A stretch of DNA of 47,403 nt from IMG/VR virus record IMGVR_UViG_3300037137_000541, positions 1 to 47,403 of that record, one strand, 5' to 3'. A program made the position numbers and the translations under genes. Origin of the DNA: a virus. Under the pieces are notes generated by a model. That model was given only the letters and a program-made list of their open reading frames with translations, ran no database searches and was not told the origin of the DNA. Shown here in pieces: positions 6,177 to 13,968 of the stretch (positions are counted from its first letter, which is position 1; each line of letters opens with the position of its first letter).

Positions 6177-6673
6177 GACAAGTGACATATGAGGAGCAAC
6201 AACACGTCGTGGGTGAGGCGGATAGACTCGTTGAGGCAGCGGGGGGGGATCTAGAGCAAGCACGGAAGGCAGCGGTGTTAGCGCGGACAAAATACCCAAT
6301 CAAGTCCATGGGTCGCGCAGCCAAACAATCTTGGCTTGTGCTTGACCTCATCATTCAACGGCAGAACAAAGCGGCAACAGAGGCGGCTAACATACAACAC
6401 GCACGATGGGAAGAGAGGGAAAAGCGGCTTGCCCAGATACTATCCTGGTTGGGCGAAATGACGCTGACGCGGGGAGAGATAACCAAATTGCTCGGAACCG
6501 TCCGGGCATACCTAGAATGTCCAAGCGATCTAGCCGAGCTTGCGGGCGAAATGCAGGATTGGATGTTAGTACTAGCAAACGAGAATGGTGACGCCGCGTT
6601 TGCTAGTTCTCCCGGTCGGGCGTATTCGTGGTATGCCGCGCACACGGGGCGTCAATGGCTTGAGGACAATTGA
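6173..6673 (+). CDS. Helical unknown protein
   Basis: 166 residues, starting in an ATGA overlap. Almost entirely predicted helix, with charged heptad-like stretches (EEREKRLAQILSWL near residues 78-91). Contains no Cys. No family recognised. Followed by about 60 bases that contain a degenerate copy of the RIGEN segment and then the next gene. Confidence 0.65.
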   Translation: MRQVTYEEQQHVVGEADRLVEAAGGDLEQARKAAVLARTKYPIKSMGRAAKQSWLVLDLIIQRQNKAATEAANIQHARWEEREKRLAQILSWLGEMTLTRGEITKLLGTVRAYLECPSDLAELAGEMQDWMLVLANENGDAAFASSPGRAYSWYAAHTGRQWLEDN

Positions 6674-6675
6674 TC

Positions 6676-6720
6676 GGGGAGAAGGCGGAAGTGCTGCCTT
6701 GCATCGGGGAGATTCTTTGT
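6676..6720 (+). pseudogene. Decayed copy of the RIGEN segment
   Basis: In one frame this reads EKAEVLPCIGEILC then stop, clearly related to DKAEMLHRIGEN of 5305-5547. The DNA similarity covers about 35 bases, including GCATCGGGGAGA. It has no start of its own and is followed by the duplicated TAGGAGCAAACGG ribosome site of the next gene. Confidence 0.5.
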
Positions 6721-6734
6721 TAGGAGCAAACGGC

Positions 6735-7022
6735 ATGAGTAAAACGAAAAAGCCCTTCACGGCATTAGTGCGGGCATTGCGGCTATATCACGAACTCTGG
6801 CCGCATAATTGGGATAGTACGGCAACCCCCGCCCAGCTTGCGGCGTATATGGGTGAGGCGATACGGCATTGGAATACGCAAATTGTGCCGCTAGTGGCGG
6901 AGGAGTGGGACCGGCAGGTAATGCTGCAACGCATCGGGGAAAATCTACGGCGTCCAGTATCAGAGCAAGGCGATGGTGGAATCAAATTGCGGTTGTTTAA
7001 CCGGGAAAGTGAAAAGGCATGA
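6735..7022 (+). CDS. Unknown protein with RIGEN motif
   Basis: 95 residues from ATG 6735 behind TTAGGAGCAAACGGC, a ribosome site nearly identical to the one before 5305. Helical, with RALRLYHELW and DRQVMLQRIGEN (about 62-73), and paralogous to the 5305 protein in the latter motif. Ends FNRESEKA; its stop overlaps the next ATG. Confidence 0.65.
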   Translation: MSKTKKPFTALVRALRLYHELWPHNWDSTATPAQLAAYMGEAIRHWNTQIVPLVAEEWDRQVMLQRIGENLRRPVSEQGDGGIKLRLFNRESEKA

Positions 7023-7372
7023 CCTGTGAGCGATGTAAGAGACACCATCTACCGGGTGATCCTCGGCGTTTGAAATTTCGTCGTGGGCGGGGGGTTGCTG
7101 ATCCCGTGCTGGTGGGGGGAGAGTTCCTAGCCCGCGTGGACAGGGGGATTATCCGGTTTACTTGGGACTTTTATCTATGTGACGATTGCGACAGGGCAGA
7201 TATCTACAATTCCATTCCTGTTGAGCGTGTCACCCACCCCCGATGGAACAACTACCTTGCGGAAGATATCTGCGGTGTCCTTTTCTTTGCGTGGCACAAA
7301 CCAGGAGTAGCAGACCATTGCCGATGGATTGCAGGGCAACTACAAAAGCTGCTGGGGGTGGGGAATGAGTAA
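7019..7372 (+). CDS. Cys-rich unknown protein
   Basis: 117 residues, coupled by ATGA to the gene before. CERCKRHH at residues 3-10 and CDDCDRAD near 60-67 form a likely zinc knuckle of two CxxC pairs, separated by a beta-rich stretch. The C-terminal part contains a further Cys/His cluster around VADHCRW. Nucleic-acid or protein binding is possible, but no family is recognised. Confidence 0.65.
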   Translation: MTCERCKRHHLPGDPRRLKFRRGRGVADPVLVGGEFLARVDRGIIRFTWDFYLCDDCDRADIYNSIPVERVTHPRWNNYLAEDICGVLFFAWHKPGVADHCRWIAGQLQKLLGVGNE

Positions 7373-7631
7373 GGGTTATCCGGAGATACGATTTACCCCT
7401 ACAGGGATGAGGGTGATGAGCAAATTCTATTGGTGGGTTTACCATGGGCGTGTAATTCTGAAGATGGGGGTATGTCGCCGCAATTCTGGCTTGAATCGGT
7501 GGATTAGGTGGGCGCACAAACAAGGCGCACAGCTAGCCTACGTCTATTCCCTGGATGGGGCAGAGCGGGCGTCAATCATCGAAGAGGAAAATGCAATGAC
7601 ACAAGAGCAATGGGAGAAATACAATGCCTAA
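7365..7631 (+). CDS. Small unknown protein
   Basis: 88 residues if it starts at ATG 7365, which overlaps the previous stop. ATG 7407 and 7416 are alternative starts. The MSKFYWWV segment at 7416 recurs in the mini-ORF at 6132. Aromatic and basic in the middle, acidic at the end. Function unknown. Confidence 0.55.
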   Translation: MSKGYPEIRFTPTGMRVMSKFYWWVYHGRVILKMGVCRRNSGLNRWIRWAHKQGAQLAYVYSLDGAERASIIEEENAMTQEQWEKYNA

Positions 7632-7878
7632 CGGGAGAAGTATGGATAGTAAACTAATCCCGTTTCCATGTCGCATACGCTACCAGTGTCCGGGGGGTGA
7701 CGTGGTAGCGGTTTGGGACACATGCCCGCCTTACGGCTTTCAGGGGTACTGGATTGAAGATGCCCAGACGGGAAAGCGGCTGACCCCCCGGTATTGGAAG
7801 TCATCGGCAGAGGCGCGTATGCAGCTTGCTGAGCTTATTAATCTTTACGGGGGCGAGATAATTGGAGGTGAGCGGTGA
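7624..7878 (+). CDS. Small unknown protein
   Basis: 84 residues from ATG 7624 (GGGAGAAATACA upstream), or 78 from ATG 7642 (GGGAGAAGT upstream); both sites are plausible. Contains CRIRYQCPGGDVVAVWDTCPPYG, probably a small beta domain. The downstream GTG start overlaps its stop. Confidence 0.6.
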   Translation: MPNGRSMDSKLIPFPCRIRYQCPGGDVVAVWDTCPPYGFQGYWIEDAQTGKRLTPRYWKSSAEARMQLAELINLYGGEIIGGER

Positions 7879-8177
7879 AACTCCCTAATCAGATGACACT
7901 CGCGGAAGTGACCGACTGGGCATCAGGGAAGATGGTAGAGCAGCATCATGCGCACAAACCCCCGTTCTCTAAGGACAATCCCGCGACAATAGATAGGGCA
8001 GACGTGCGAGAATGGATAGATAAGCTGGCTGCTTTAGAAGCCCAGCAAGGTGCCGTGCGACGTGCTCTATGGGCAGCAGCAGGCTTGCCGAAAAGGTCAT
8101 CGTGGTATGAGTCAGAATGGCAGGGGGTATCGTTCGCTCTTGCATACGCCCGACTGCTGAAGGGCGAGAATGCTTGA
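7875..8177 (+). CDS. Helical unknown protein, GTG start
   Basis: 100 residues starting at GTG 7875, directly behind GGAGGTGAGC and overlapping the previous TGA. Mostly helical, with a Trp-rich C-terminal half (SSWYESEWQGVSFALAYARLL). No recognised family. Confidence 0.65.
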   Translation: MKLPNQMTLAEVTDWASGKMVEQHHAHKPPFSKDNPATIDRADVREWIDKLAALEAQQGAVRRALWAAAGLPKRSSWYESEWQGVSFALAYARLLKGENA

Positions 8178-8367
8178 GCTTTTGACCGAATTGGAAGTAT
8201 GGGGGGTGCCCCCGGATTGCTTGACATTCGCTCAATGGAGGGAATGCGTGCACAGACGGCTGGAAGAAATCATGCACACTCTAGAACGGGAGCGAGTACA
8301 TCCGGGCTACGGGTATGCCCTACGCCAGGCTCGCGCTCAAGTGTGCAGGGGGTTAGAAGATGCTTGA
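8170..8367 (+). CDS. Small unknown protein starting MLELLTE
   Basis: 65 residues, overlapping both neighbours by about eight bases. It opens with MLELLTE, the same seven residues that open the next protein and, as ELLTE, the one at 8887. The rest is unrelated helical sequence. This suggests the start region was copied in tandem. Function unknown. Confidence 0.6.
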   Translation: MLELLTELEVWGVPPDCLTFAQWRECVHRRLEEIMHTLERERVHPGYGYALRQARAQVCRGLEDA

Positions 8368-8887
8368 ACTTTTAACTGAGGCACAAGTTGCCGCTCTAGC
8401 TCAAGTGCATCCTCGCACGATACGGCGTTTGATTGATAGGAGCAAGTTGCCCGACTTGGAAAAACGTAAAGAACGGGCACGAGAGCGGAGCCGGGAGTGG
8501 TACGAAGTCCACAAAGAGCAGATTCGTTCACGGCGTCGGGCGTATCGCGAAGCTCACAAAGAGCAGATGCGGGGGTATATGAAGGTGTATAACAAAACCC
8601 ATAAAGAGCGGTTGCGGAAGCAGAGTCGAGAGTACAGGTATGGGGTGACGCCTGAGATGTATGAAGGGTTATCGCGAGAACAAAGTGGGCGATGTGCCAT
8701 ATGTCGCCAGTCCCCAATTCGCAGGCATCTAGCCGTAGACCATTGCCACGATACGGGCGTTATTCGTGGTTTACTATGCCACCGGTGCAATACCGCAATC
8801 GGTTTGCTGCGCAACGATGCTGCAAAATGCAGACACGCGGCGGAATATCTAGAAAAAGGGCAATCAAAACCATTGGAGTCAGTCTAG
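8360..8887 (+). CDS. HTH-endonuclease VII (HNH) fusion
   Basis: 175 residues. Residues 1-31 (LTEAQVAALAQVHPRTIRRL) are the start of an excisionase/MerR-like helix-turn-helix. Residues 32-95 are a highly charged helical linker with three KEQ/KER repeats. Residues about 100-165 are a recombination endonuclease VII/HNH domain: CAICRQ, HLAVDHCHDTG, IRGLLCHRCN and IGLLRND. The HTH breaks off after SKLPDLE, where its downstream neighbour continues to a complete HTH. The gene therefore looks like an HNH domain that captured, or interrupted, a copy of the neighbour. Confidence 0.82.
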   Translation: MLELLTEAQVAALAQVHPRTIRRLIDRSKLPDLEKRKERARERSREWYEVHKEQIRSRRRAYREAHKEQMRGYMKVYNKTHKERLRKQSREYRYGVTPEMYEGLSREQSGRCAICRQSPIRRHLAVDHCHDTGVIRGLLCHRCNTAIGLLRNDAAKCRHAAEYLEKGQSKPLESV

Positions 8888-9135
8888 TGGAATTACTCAC
8901 AGAAAAAGAAGCTGCCATTATTGCTAAGGTTCATCCGAGAACCATTCGACGCCTCATTTCTGGGGGGAAATTGCCGGCGCTAAATTTTGGAAATGGGGGA
9001 CGGCGGAAAGTCTATCGTATAGACCCCGCTGCTTTGCTGAATGTGCAACCAGTACATCTGCCCCTCCCCCGTGAGAGGCATAGGCGAAGTCAACTCCCCG
9101 CATCGATCATGGGGGGCGTGAAGCTACGTGATTGA
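8887..9135 (+). CDS. Excisionase/MerR-like HTH protein
   Basis: 82 residues from GTG 8887, which overlaps the stop of the upstream gene (TAGTG). Residues 2-50 form a complete small winged HTH: ELLTEKEAAIIAKVHPRTIR, then RLISGGKLPALNFG and RRKVYRIDPAALL. This is the pattern of excisionase-family DNA-binding proteins. With no integrase present it is more likely a transcription regulator or directionality-like DNA-bending protein. The C-terminal 30 residues are Pro/Arg-rich. It is the intact paralogue of the truncated HTH in 8360-8887. Confidence 0.75.
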   Translation: MELLTEKEAAIIAKVHPRTIRRLISGGKLPALNFGNGGRRKVYRIDPAALLNVQPVHLPLPRERHRRSQLPASIMGGVKLRD

Positions 9136-9163
9136 AAGAGGAGTTTTTACCCAGGAGTCTCTA

Positions 9164-9373
9164 ATGCGCAACTGTGAGTTTGTTTCGGAGAGTGGCGAGA
9201 AGTGCCGGAAGCGAGCAAGAGTTATAATCGGCTTTAAGCAACCTTTTGGAACCCAATGTGGGCCGATGGGGGATACTCCCGTCTTTATAGAGGGAGTTAC
9301 GTACCGCTGCCCCCTACATGCCGTGGTGCGGGAGGAGACTCGCCGTAGAGACTTGACCGCTTTGGATAGATAA
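9164..9373 (+). CDS. Small Cys-containing protein
   Basis: 69 residues from ATG 9164 behind AGGAGTCTCT; a GTG at 9128 lacks a ribosome site. Cys residues at CEF, CRK, CGP and CPLH may hold a zinc ion, as in small phage zinc-finger proteins beginning MRNCEF. After its TAA the same reading frame stays open for another 70 codons (9374-9586). Confidence 0.6.
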   Translation: MRNCEFVSESGEKCRKRARVIIGFKQPFGTQCGPMGDTPVFIEGVTYRCPLHAVVREETRRRDLTALDR

Positions 9374-9586
9374 CGGGGGTTTGAAGAGGCGGCCGTAGAT
9401 TGTCATAGCAAGGCGCATAAGGTGCTCGACTACCTGTGCGGGGCTATTGCCCTGTCTGTTGCGGGCAATGCTGATCTGTTGGACAAATATAATTCTGTGC
9501 TCGAAACGCTGTTAGCTGCGGGTACAGATAGGGATACGTGGGCTGAGTACGACAAAACCCACTCCAAAACAGAGGAAAAGACTTGA
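9374..9586 (+). pseudogene. Protein-like frame without a start codon
   Basis: Seventy codons, in the same frame as the gene before and directly after its TAA. They translate to a convincing helical protein (AHKVLDYLCGAIALSVAGNA, then DLLDKYNSVLETLLAAG). No ATG is present; the only usual start codon near the beginning is GTG 9422, without a ribosome site. Either the start was lost (pseudogene), or there is stop-codon readthrough from 9373, or a frameshift near the G-run at 9375-9379. Its own TGA lies inside the TTGACA of the next promoter. Confidence 0.5.
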
Positions 9587-9611
9587 CACGGCGCAAGATG
9601 TGGGGTATAAT
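9583..9611 (+). promoter_or_regulatory. Consensus sigma70 promoter
   Basis: Perfect TTGACA (9583-9588), a 17-base spacer ending in TGTGGGG, and perfect TATAAT (9606-9611). Predicted start near 9618 with a leader of about 40 bases before ATG 9659. Probably the strongest rightward promoter in the window, feeding 9659 onward and perhaps the replication genes. Confidence 0.85.
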
Positions 9612-9658
9612 TGTCGATAGCTATGGATGACTTCATTAACATACGAACGAGGAATAAT

Positions 9659-9889
9659 ATGGCTTTCACGAAACAAACGCGGGAGACGGGGGAGTGGTTG
9701 GACGCAGAGGCAATCGAAGTATTATTTTTCGTGCAGGAGCGTATCATGAACGCCCCCAGGCATGTGGAACAAGAGATGCCCCGACTGAGTTTAATAGCCG
9801 TATCAATACTTGAGAGAGCAACTTGGGCCTGCGGGGTCGATGGACAAAGGGCCTTGGCCCAAATGGCTCGTGCGGCCCAGGCATACTGA
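9659..9889 (+). CDS. Small helical protein, unknown
   Basis: 76 residues from ATG 9659 behind GAGGAATAAT. In-frame starts at 9611 and 9623 overlap the -10 box or lack a ribosome site. Helical, slightly acidic, with one likely buried helix (LSLIAVSILERATWACG). It is the first gene after the consensus promoter, so it is probably well expressed. No family recognised. Confidence 0.65.
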   Translation: MAFTKQTRETGEWLDAEAIEVLFFVQERIMNAPRHVEQEMPRLSLIAVSILERATWACGVDGQRALAQMARAAQAY

Positions 9890-9934
9890 CAAATCGCGTA
9901 TTCGGTAATTACTGATTCAATAAGGAGACACGAC

Positions 9935-10147
9935 ATGCTGGGTTTGAATGCAATCAGACGTTTACGCGGAATGTACCCCCGAGAGGGGCCGTGGGTCTTG
10001 ACTCAACGTATCTGGGGGGGTTGTTTTCGGTCTGGTTCCTGGGCAGAGCGACTTGCTACTCTTGTCTCGATGGAGCGATCCCCGTACAGCATTTATTCCG
10101 TCATCCGGCGGTACGATGCTCGGCGAAAGCAGCGTAAGGCTGCGTAG
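9935..10147 (+). CDS. Small basic protein, unknown
   Basis: 70 residues behind AAGGAGACACGAC. Net charge is strongly positive (many Arg and a KQRK tail), which suggests nucleic-acid binding. No recognised motif. It is followed by 168 bases without a clear gene, apart from a weak 36-codon frame (10205-10315) that ends in a TGATG overlap with the next gene. Confidence 0.6.
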   Translation: MLGLNAIRRLRGMYPREGPWVLTQRIWGGCFRSGSWAERLATLVSMERSPYSIYSVIRRYDARRKQRKAA

Positions 10148-10315
10148 GACTCGCTGAGCCACAGTTTCCCATGGGTGACAATCCCGTTCACATTAACCGG
10201 GTATGGAGTTGCTTGCTTCGTTTGCCGGTAATGGCGGTAGACCAGTGAGTGATGACCGTGTTACCCGTGGGATACAGTTGCTTAGTCTTTTTTTGATTTT
10301 ATCGGAGTTATCGTG

Positions 10316-10606
10316 ATGGCTGATGAAACAGATGATCGAGTCGGATTGGTGCCGGACGACGATCCCGAGGATGACGATGACGAATCAGAGGATTTGTCAG
10401 AGAATACGGGGGAACCCGACGACGATAGAGATTTTGACGGGATAGATGAAAATGGTGTCGGATGGTACGACGATGACGATGAGAGTCATTTCGAGGATGA
10501 CGAGATCGAAGATGAAGAGGATGGGGACGATTTTGATCCCGATCTTGATCTCGACAACGACGATCCCGAGGATGACGAGGATGACGAGGATGAAGACGAT
10601 GAGTAG
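10316..10606 (+). CDS. Extremely acidic Asp/Glu-rich protein
   Basis: 96 residues from ATG 10316 behind CGGAGTTATCGTG. More than half of the residues are Asp or Glu, with runs such as EDDDDESED and DEDDEDEDDE and hardly any basic residue. Such composition is found in DNA-mimic proteins (anti-restriction, nucleoid-protein inhibitors) and acidic chaperones, but it has no family signature, so function is inference. The end overlaps the start of a very basic protein (10599), suggesting paired expression. Confidence 0.75.
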   Translation: MADETDDRVGLVPDDDPEDDDDESEDLSENTGEPDDDRDFDGIDENGVGWYDDDDESHFEDDEIEDEEDGDDFDPDLDLDNDDPEDDEDDEDEDDE

Positions 10607-10763
10607 ACATAACTCATTGGCAAGCAAGAAGGCTCGTCGTGTCAAGCGGGCTATTCACAAAGGGGATTCCTCTGTGTGTATGCCCTACCTCGGGCGGTGT
10701 ACGTCAAAAAAGGTGATTAAGAATTACACCTATATGCAGAAACACGGGTTGCTACCAGCATGA
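10599..10763 (+). CDS. Small very basic protein
   Basis: 54 residues. ATG 10599 lies inside the last codons of the acidic gene (overlap of eight bases), and its own stop overlaps the next ATG. Residues 8-20 (ASKKARRVKRAIH) are strongly basic, and thirteen of 54 residues are Lys or Arg against a single Asp. Likely nucleic-acid or acidic-protein binding; a partner of the upstream acidic protein is conceivable. No family recognised. Confidence 0.65.
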   Translation: MSRHNSLASKKARRVKRAIHKGDSSVCMPYLGRCTSKKVIKNYTYMQKHGLLPA

Positions 10764-11272
10764 AAAAACCACCTGACAGGAATGTCGAAACGCCGATCCA
10801 ATGTTCCCCCATACAAGCGACTGTTGCATCAGCGGCAATGGCTATTCGCAGGGCGATCTGTGATCTCTGCGGACATCGGAATGTGGATATGGGACTTAGG
10901 GGGCTGGTCCTTGGGTATTTCAAGTCCCTATCCCCCAAGATGGCCCCTACGCGGGGCAGCGAGTTTCCCCGCACCCTCAAACAACATCCCCTTGACCATG
11001 ACCGCTCAACAGAGAGTAGTTGGGGCAACTTGATCTGTCACCACGTCGGCAATGCGATCCTCGCCTATTATGACTCCTTGGACGCGGGGAAGCCGACTGA
11101 GCATTTGCTTGCGAGGGTTGGGTGGTTGCGAGAGATTGCTGCGACACCAAAGGAATTCCTGCCCTACGGATCAGTGCAAACGGGCTACTGCTTGATGACT
11201 CTGCCTGCAATCAAGGCGCTTGAAGTTGTGCATCGAAGTATGCCCCCTGTCCCCCATGCGAAAAAGGAATAA
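10760..11272 (+). CDS. Unknown early protein
   Basis: 170 residues, ATGA overlap with the gene before. One CDLCGHRN pair near residue 34 could be half of a zinc site. The rest is a mixed helical protein (RVGWLREIAATPKEFLPYG). No family recognised. It closes the early cluster just before the endonuclease VII and polymerase genes. Confidence 0.65.
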   Translation: MKKPPDRNVETPIQCSPIQATVASAAMAIRRAICDLCGHRNVDMGLRGLVLGYFKSLSPKMAPTRGSEFPRTLKQHPLDHDRSTESSWGNLICHHVGNAILAYYDSLDAGKPTEHLLARVGWLREIAATPKEFLPYGSVQTGYCLMTLPAIKALEVVHRSMPPVPHAKKE

Positions 11273-11281
11273 TCCAAGAAG

Positions 11282-11731
11282 ATGGAACCGTCCTGCAAAA
11301 CATGTACGAAATGCGGAGTATCTCAATCCGTGGGTCAGTTTGCCCACCGCAGGGGAGCTAAGGATGGGTTAGCCTCTTGGTGTCGTACTTGTTCTAAGAA
11401 GAATTCTAGGGATCACTATTTGCGTAATCGGGAGAAGTATTTGGGCCGACATAGAGAGTGGCGTAGGGCGAATGACGGGGGGCATTGGGCACAAACCAAG
11501 ACGCTGTATTCTGTGACAAAGGAACAATATCAACTTCTACTGCGGACTCAGAACGGGGTCTGTGCGATATGCCGCTGTGTTCCGGGTAAACGGCATCTCC
11601 ATATAGATCACTGCCATGAATCTGGAAAAATCCGGGGGTTGCTGTGTGGAAATTGCAATCGAGGTATCGGGTATCTGCGGGATGATGTAGGAATACTTCG
11701 GCTTGCTCTGGTCTATTTGGAGAACGCATGA
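11282..11731 (+). CDS. Recombination endonuclease VII (HNH)
   Basis: 149 residues. An N-terminal zinc finger (CKTCTKCG at 5-12, CRTC near 38) is typical of stand-alone phage endonuclease VII proteins. The C-terminal nuclease has CAICRCVPG, HLHIDHCHESG, KIRGLLCGNCN and IGYLRDD. T4 endonuclease VII of this family resolves Holliday junctions and branched DNA; single-domain relatives like this one often behave as homing nucleases. The stop overlaps the polymerase start (ATGA). Confidence 0.82.
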   Translation: MEPSCKTCTKCGVSQSVGQFAHRRGAKDGLASWCRTCSKKNSRDHYLRNREKYLGRHREWRRANDGGHWAQTKTLYSVTKEQYQLLLRTQNGVCAICRCVPGKRHLHIDHCHESGKIRGLLCGNCNRGIGYLRDDVGILRLALVYLENA

Positions 11732-13917
11732 CACAAACCAAACCACCCCCTCCCCCGCCTCAATTTTCGGGGGGTCTCAAAATACCGCCGCCGACTGTCG
11801 CCCCGTCCCAACCTGCGAAACAGCTTGAGCACTATAAACTCCCCATGCGGGATACCTACAAGCCTAGTTGGCTGGCTGTCCTGCGGGAGTGTCATTATCC
11901 CACAGATGTTTTAGTTCTGGATTTTGAAACTTTTTTTGATGGCGAGTACAAGTTGGCGGGTAGGGGCGATGGGTTGAGCACGGTTGAATACGTCACCTCG
12001 CCCGAGTTTGAGGTGCTGGGGATGGGGACTTTGTGGATGGATGGGGGCAAGGCCCCATTCGGCGAATACCAAAACCAGACTCGGTTCTATCTTAGGGAAG
12101 ATCGCGTAGCGAAACACTTAAAGTACCTACAGGATCGGTTTGGGCAGAACCTCGAAAAGCTCACGGTGGTTGCGCACAACGCTGCCTTTGATCTGCTAAT
12201 CTTGAAGGAGAAGTATGGCATCAGTCCTCCCCACGTTATTGATACATTGGGACTTGCTCGACATTGGAACGCTCGTACCTCAAACAGCCTTGACGCCCTT
12301 ACGAAACGATTTGCTCTACCCCAAAAGGGCGACACCTCGCAATTTAAAGGCGTCACCTATCGCAAGCGGTACACGAGGCCGGGGGGTAAAAAGAAAGGGC
12401 CGAAACCCCCAATCCCTACTCCGCGTATCACCCCGGAGCAAGAGAAAGCCCTGATCGCCTATGGGTTGAATGACGTGATGCGAGAGTGGGAGTTGTTTAC
12501 GATTCTCCTCCCCAAACTCAGCCGCCCCGACGTTGAGCTTCCGCTGATGAAGCATACCCTGGGCCTGTTCCTGCAACCTACTCTCTGCGTGGACAATGAG
12601 AAGGGGGTCAACCTCATACAGCGGATGGAAGCTGAGATTGACGCGGTATTGCAACCCACGGGATTGACTCGCAAAGAGGTGAGTGGGGATTTGCGGTTTG
12701 AGCAGGAACTTATTAATGCTCTGCGGGCGTTCGGGGACAATCCCCAAGGGTATTACAAGCTGATGAAGAGTGGGTGGATTCTCGCTATCGCCAAAGATGA
12801 TCCCCAACGAGCGAAGTTAGAGAAACACCCGAGTGAGAAGGTACGGCAATTGATGGCTGCTCGGGCAGCTACATCGTCATGGCCCCTGCATATCAAACGA
12901 GTGCAACGAATCATGGCTCAGGCAACAGCGATGGGGGGCAAACTGGCTGTGCCCCTCAAGTACTACGGAGCGCACACGGGCCGATGGAGCGGGGGAGAGC
13001 GGATCAACCTCCAAAATCTAGGCAGTCGGGGCCATGCCCTAGTCAATGAAGTGAGGGAAATGCTTGTGGCCCCACCGGGGCACATGCTAGTGATTGCAGA
13101 CGCGGCTCAGATTGAAGCTCGCGTACTCGCATGGATCGCGGGGCAAGAGGATTTGGTAGCAAAGTTCGCTCGCGACGAAGAGGTGTACTGCGGATTCGCG
13201 TCAAAGGTGCTGGGGTGGACTGTGCGCAAACCCCGGAAAGACGGGGATGGGATTCCCGCTATCGAAGCTCGGATGCGATGGGCGAGAAACAGTATTGGCA
13301 AGATTGGGATACTCGGCTGCGGGTACGGGATGGGTCAAGATCGGATTCACGAAATGGGTGAGGGGGAGTTTGACCTGGACACAGCCCTGAAAATCAGGGA
13401 CACGTATCGAGCCGAACATCCCAAAATCACACAGTTTTGGAAGGATATCGAGCGAGCGTTTAGCTACACGGCCCGGTATCACAAGTCCTGCGAGATGCCC
13501 CGTGGGTTGAGGTTCACCAGCAGACCTGATTGCGATGTAGCCATTGTGCTGCCGTGCGGTAGGGAACTCTACTACCACAAGGTTCGGCTCAAGGAGGGTG
13601 GGAATTTCGGCCCGACGATTGAGGTATGGAATGAGATGACGAAGAGTTGGGGTCATGTGTGGGGAGGACTTCTAACTGAGAACGTAGTCCAAGCGATATC
13701 GCGGGATATCCTCGCCGAAGCAATTCTGTGGCTTGAGAGTGTGGGTATCCACACCGCCCTACATGTACATGACGAAATTGTAGCTGTTGTGCCGGAGCAT
13801 CAGCCAGAACAAGCGTTGCTAATAGCAATCCAAGAAATGAGTAAACGCCTGGCGTGGGCACCCGACTGTCCCCTGGGTGCTGAGGGTAAGGTCTCTAAGT
13901 TCTACTGCGCACACTAA
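11728..13917 (+). CDS. DNA polymerase, DnaQ-PolA type
   Basis: 729 residues, family A replicative polymerase with proofreading. The 3'-5' exonuclease motifs are LDFETFFDG (about 66), VVAHNAAFD (about 147-155) and YGLNDVMREWE (about 244). Polymerase motifs are GAHTGRW (about 414), ADAAQIEAR (motif A, about 456), a KIGILGCGYGMG segment (motif B, about 524) and HVHDEIV (motif C, about 678). All key acidic residues are present, so it should be active. Motif A reads DAAQIE where bacterial Pol I has DYSQIE. It has no 5'-3' exonuclease domain, as is usual for phage enzymes. The start overlaps the endonuclease VII stop. It presumably works with the primase-helicase at 18362. Confidence 0.93.
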   Translation: MTQTKPPPPPPQFSGGLKIPPPTVAPSQPAKQLEHYKLPMRDTYKPSWLAVLRECHYPTDVLVLDFETFFDGEYKLAGRGDGLSTVEYVTSPEFEVLGMGTLWMDGGKAPFGEYQNQTRFYLREDRVAKHLKYLQDRFGQNLEKLTVVAHNAAFDLLILKEKYGISPPHVIDTLGLARHWNARTSNSLDALTKRFALPQKGDTSQFKGVTYRKRYTRPGGKKKGPKPPIPTPRITPEQEKALIAYGLNDVMREWELFTILLPKLSRPDVELPLMKHTLGLFLQPTLCVDNEKGVNLIQRMEAEIDAVLQPTGLTRKEVSGDLRFEQELINALRAFGDNPQGYYKLMKSGWILAIAKDDPQRAKLEKHPSEKVRQLMAARAATSSWPLHIKRVQRIMAQATAMGGKLAVPLKYYGAHTGRWSGGERINLQNLGSRGHALVNEVREMLVAPPGHMLVIADAAQIEARVLAWIAGQEDLVAKFARDEEVYCGFASKVLGWTVRKPRKDGDGIPAIEARMRWARNSIGKIGILGCGYGMGQDRIHEMGEGEFDLDTALKIRDTYRAEHPKITQFWKDIERAFSYTARYHKSCEMPRGLRFTSRPDCDVAIVLPCGRELYYHKVRLKEGGNFGPTIEVWNEMTKSWGHVWGGLLTENVVQAISRDILAEAILWLESVGIHTALHVHDEIVAVVPEHQPEQALLIAIQEMSKRLAWAPDCPLGAEGKVSKFYCAH

Positions 13918-13968
13918 TAATGAATCTACCCTTAACTCAGGGCAAATTTACCATAGAGCGGGAGGGAT

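Noticed and set aside
8887-9135. Excisionase as a sign of a temperate phage
   Set aside because: No integrase, attachment site or repressor was recognised; such small HTH proteins also act as regulators in lytic phages.
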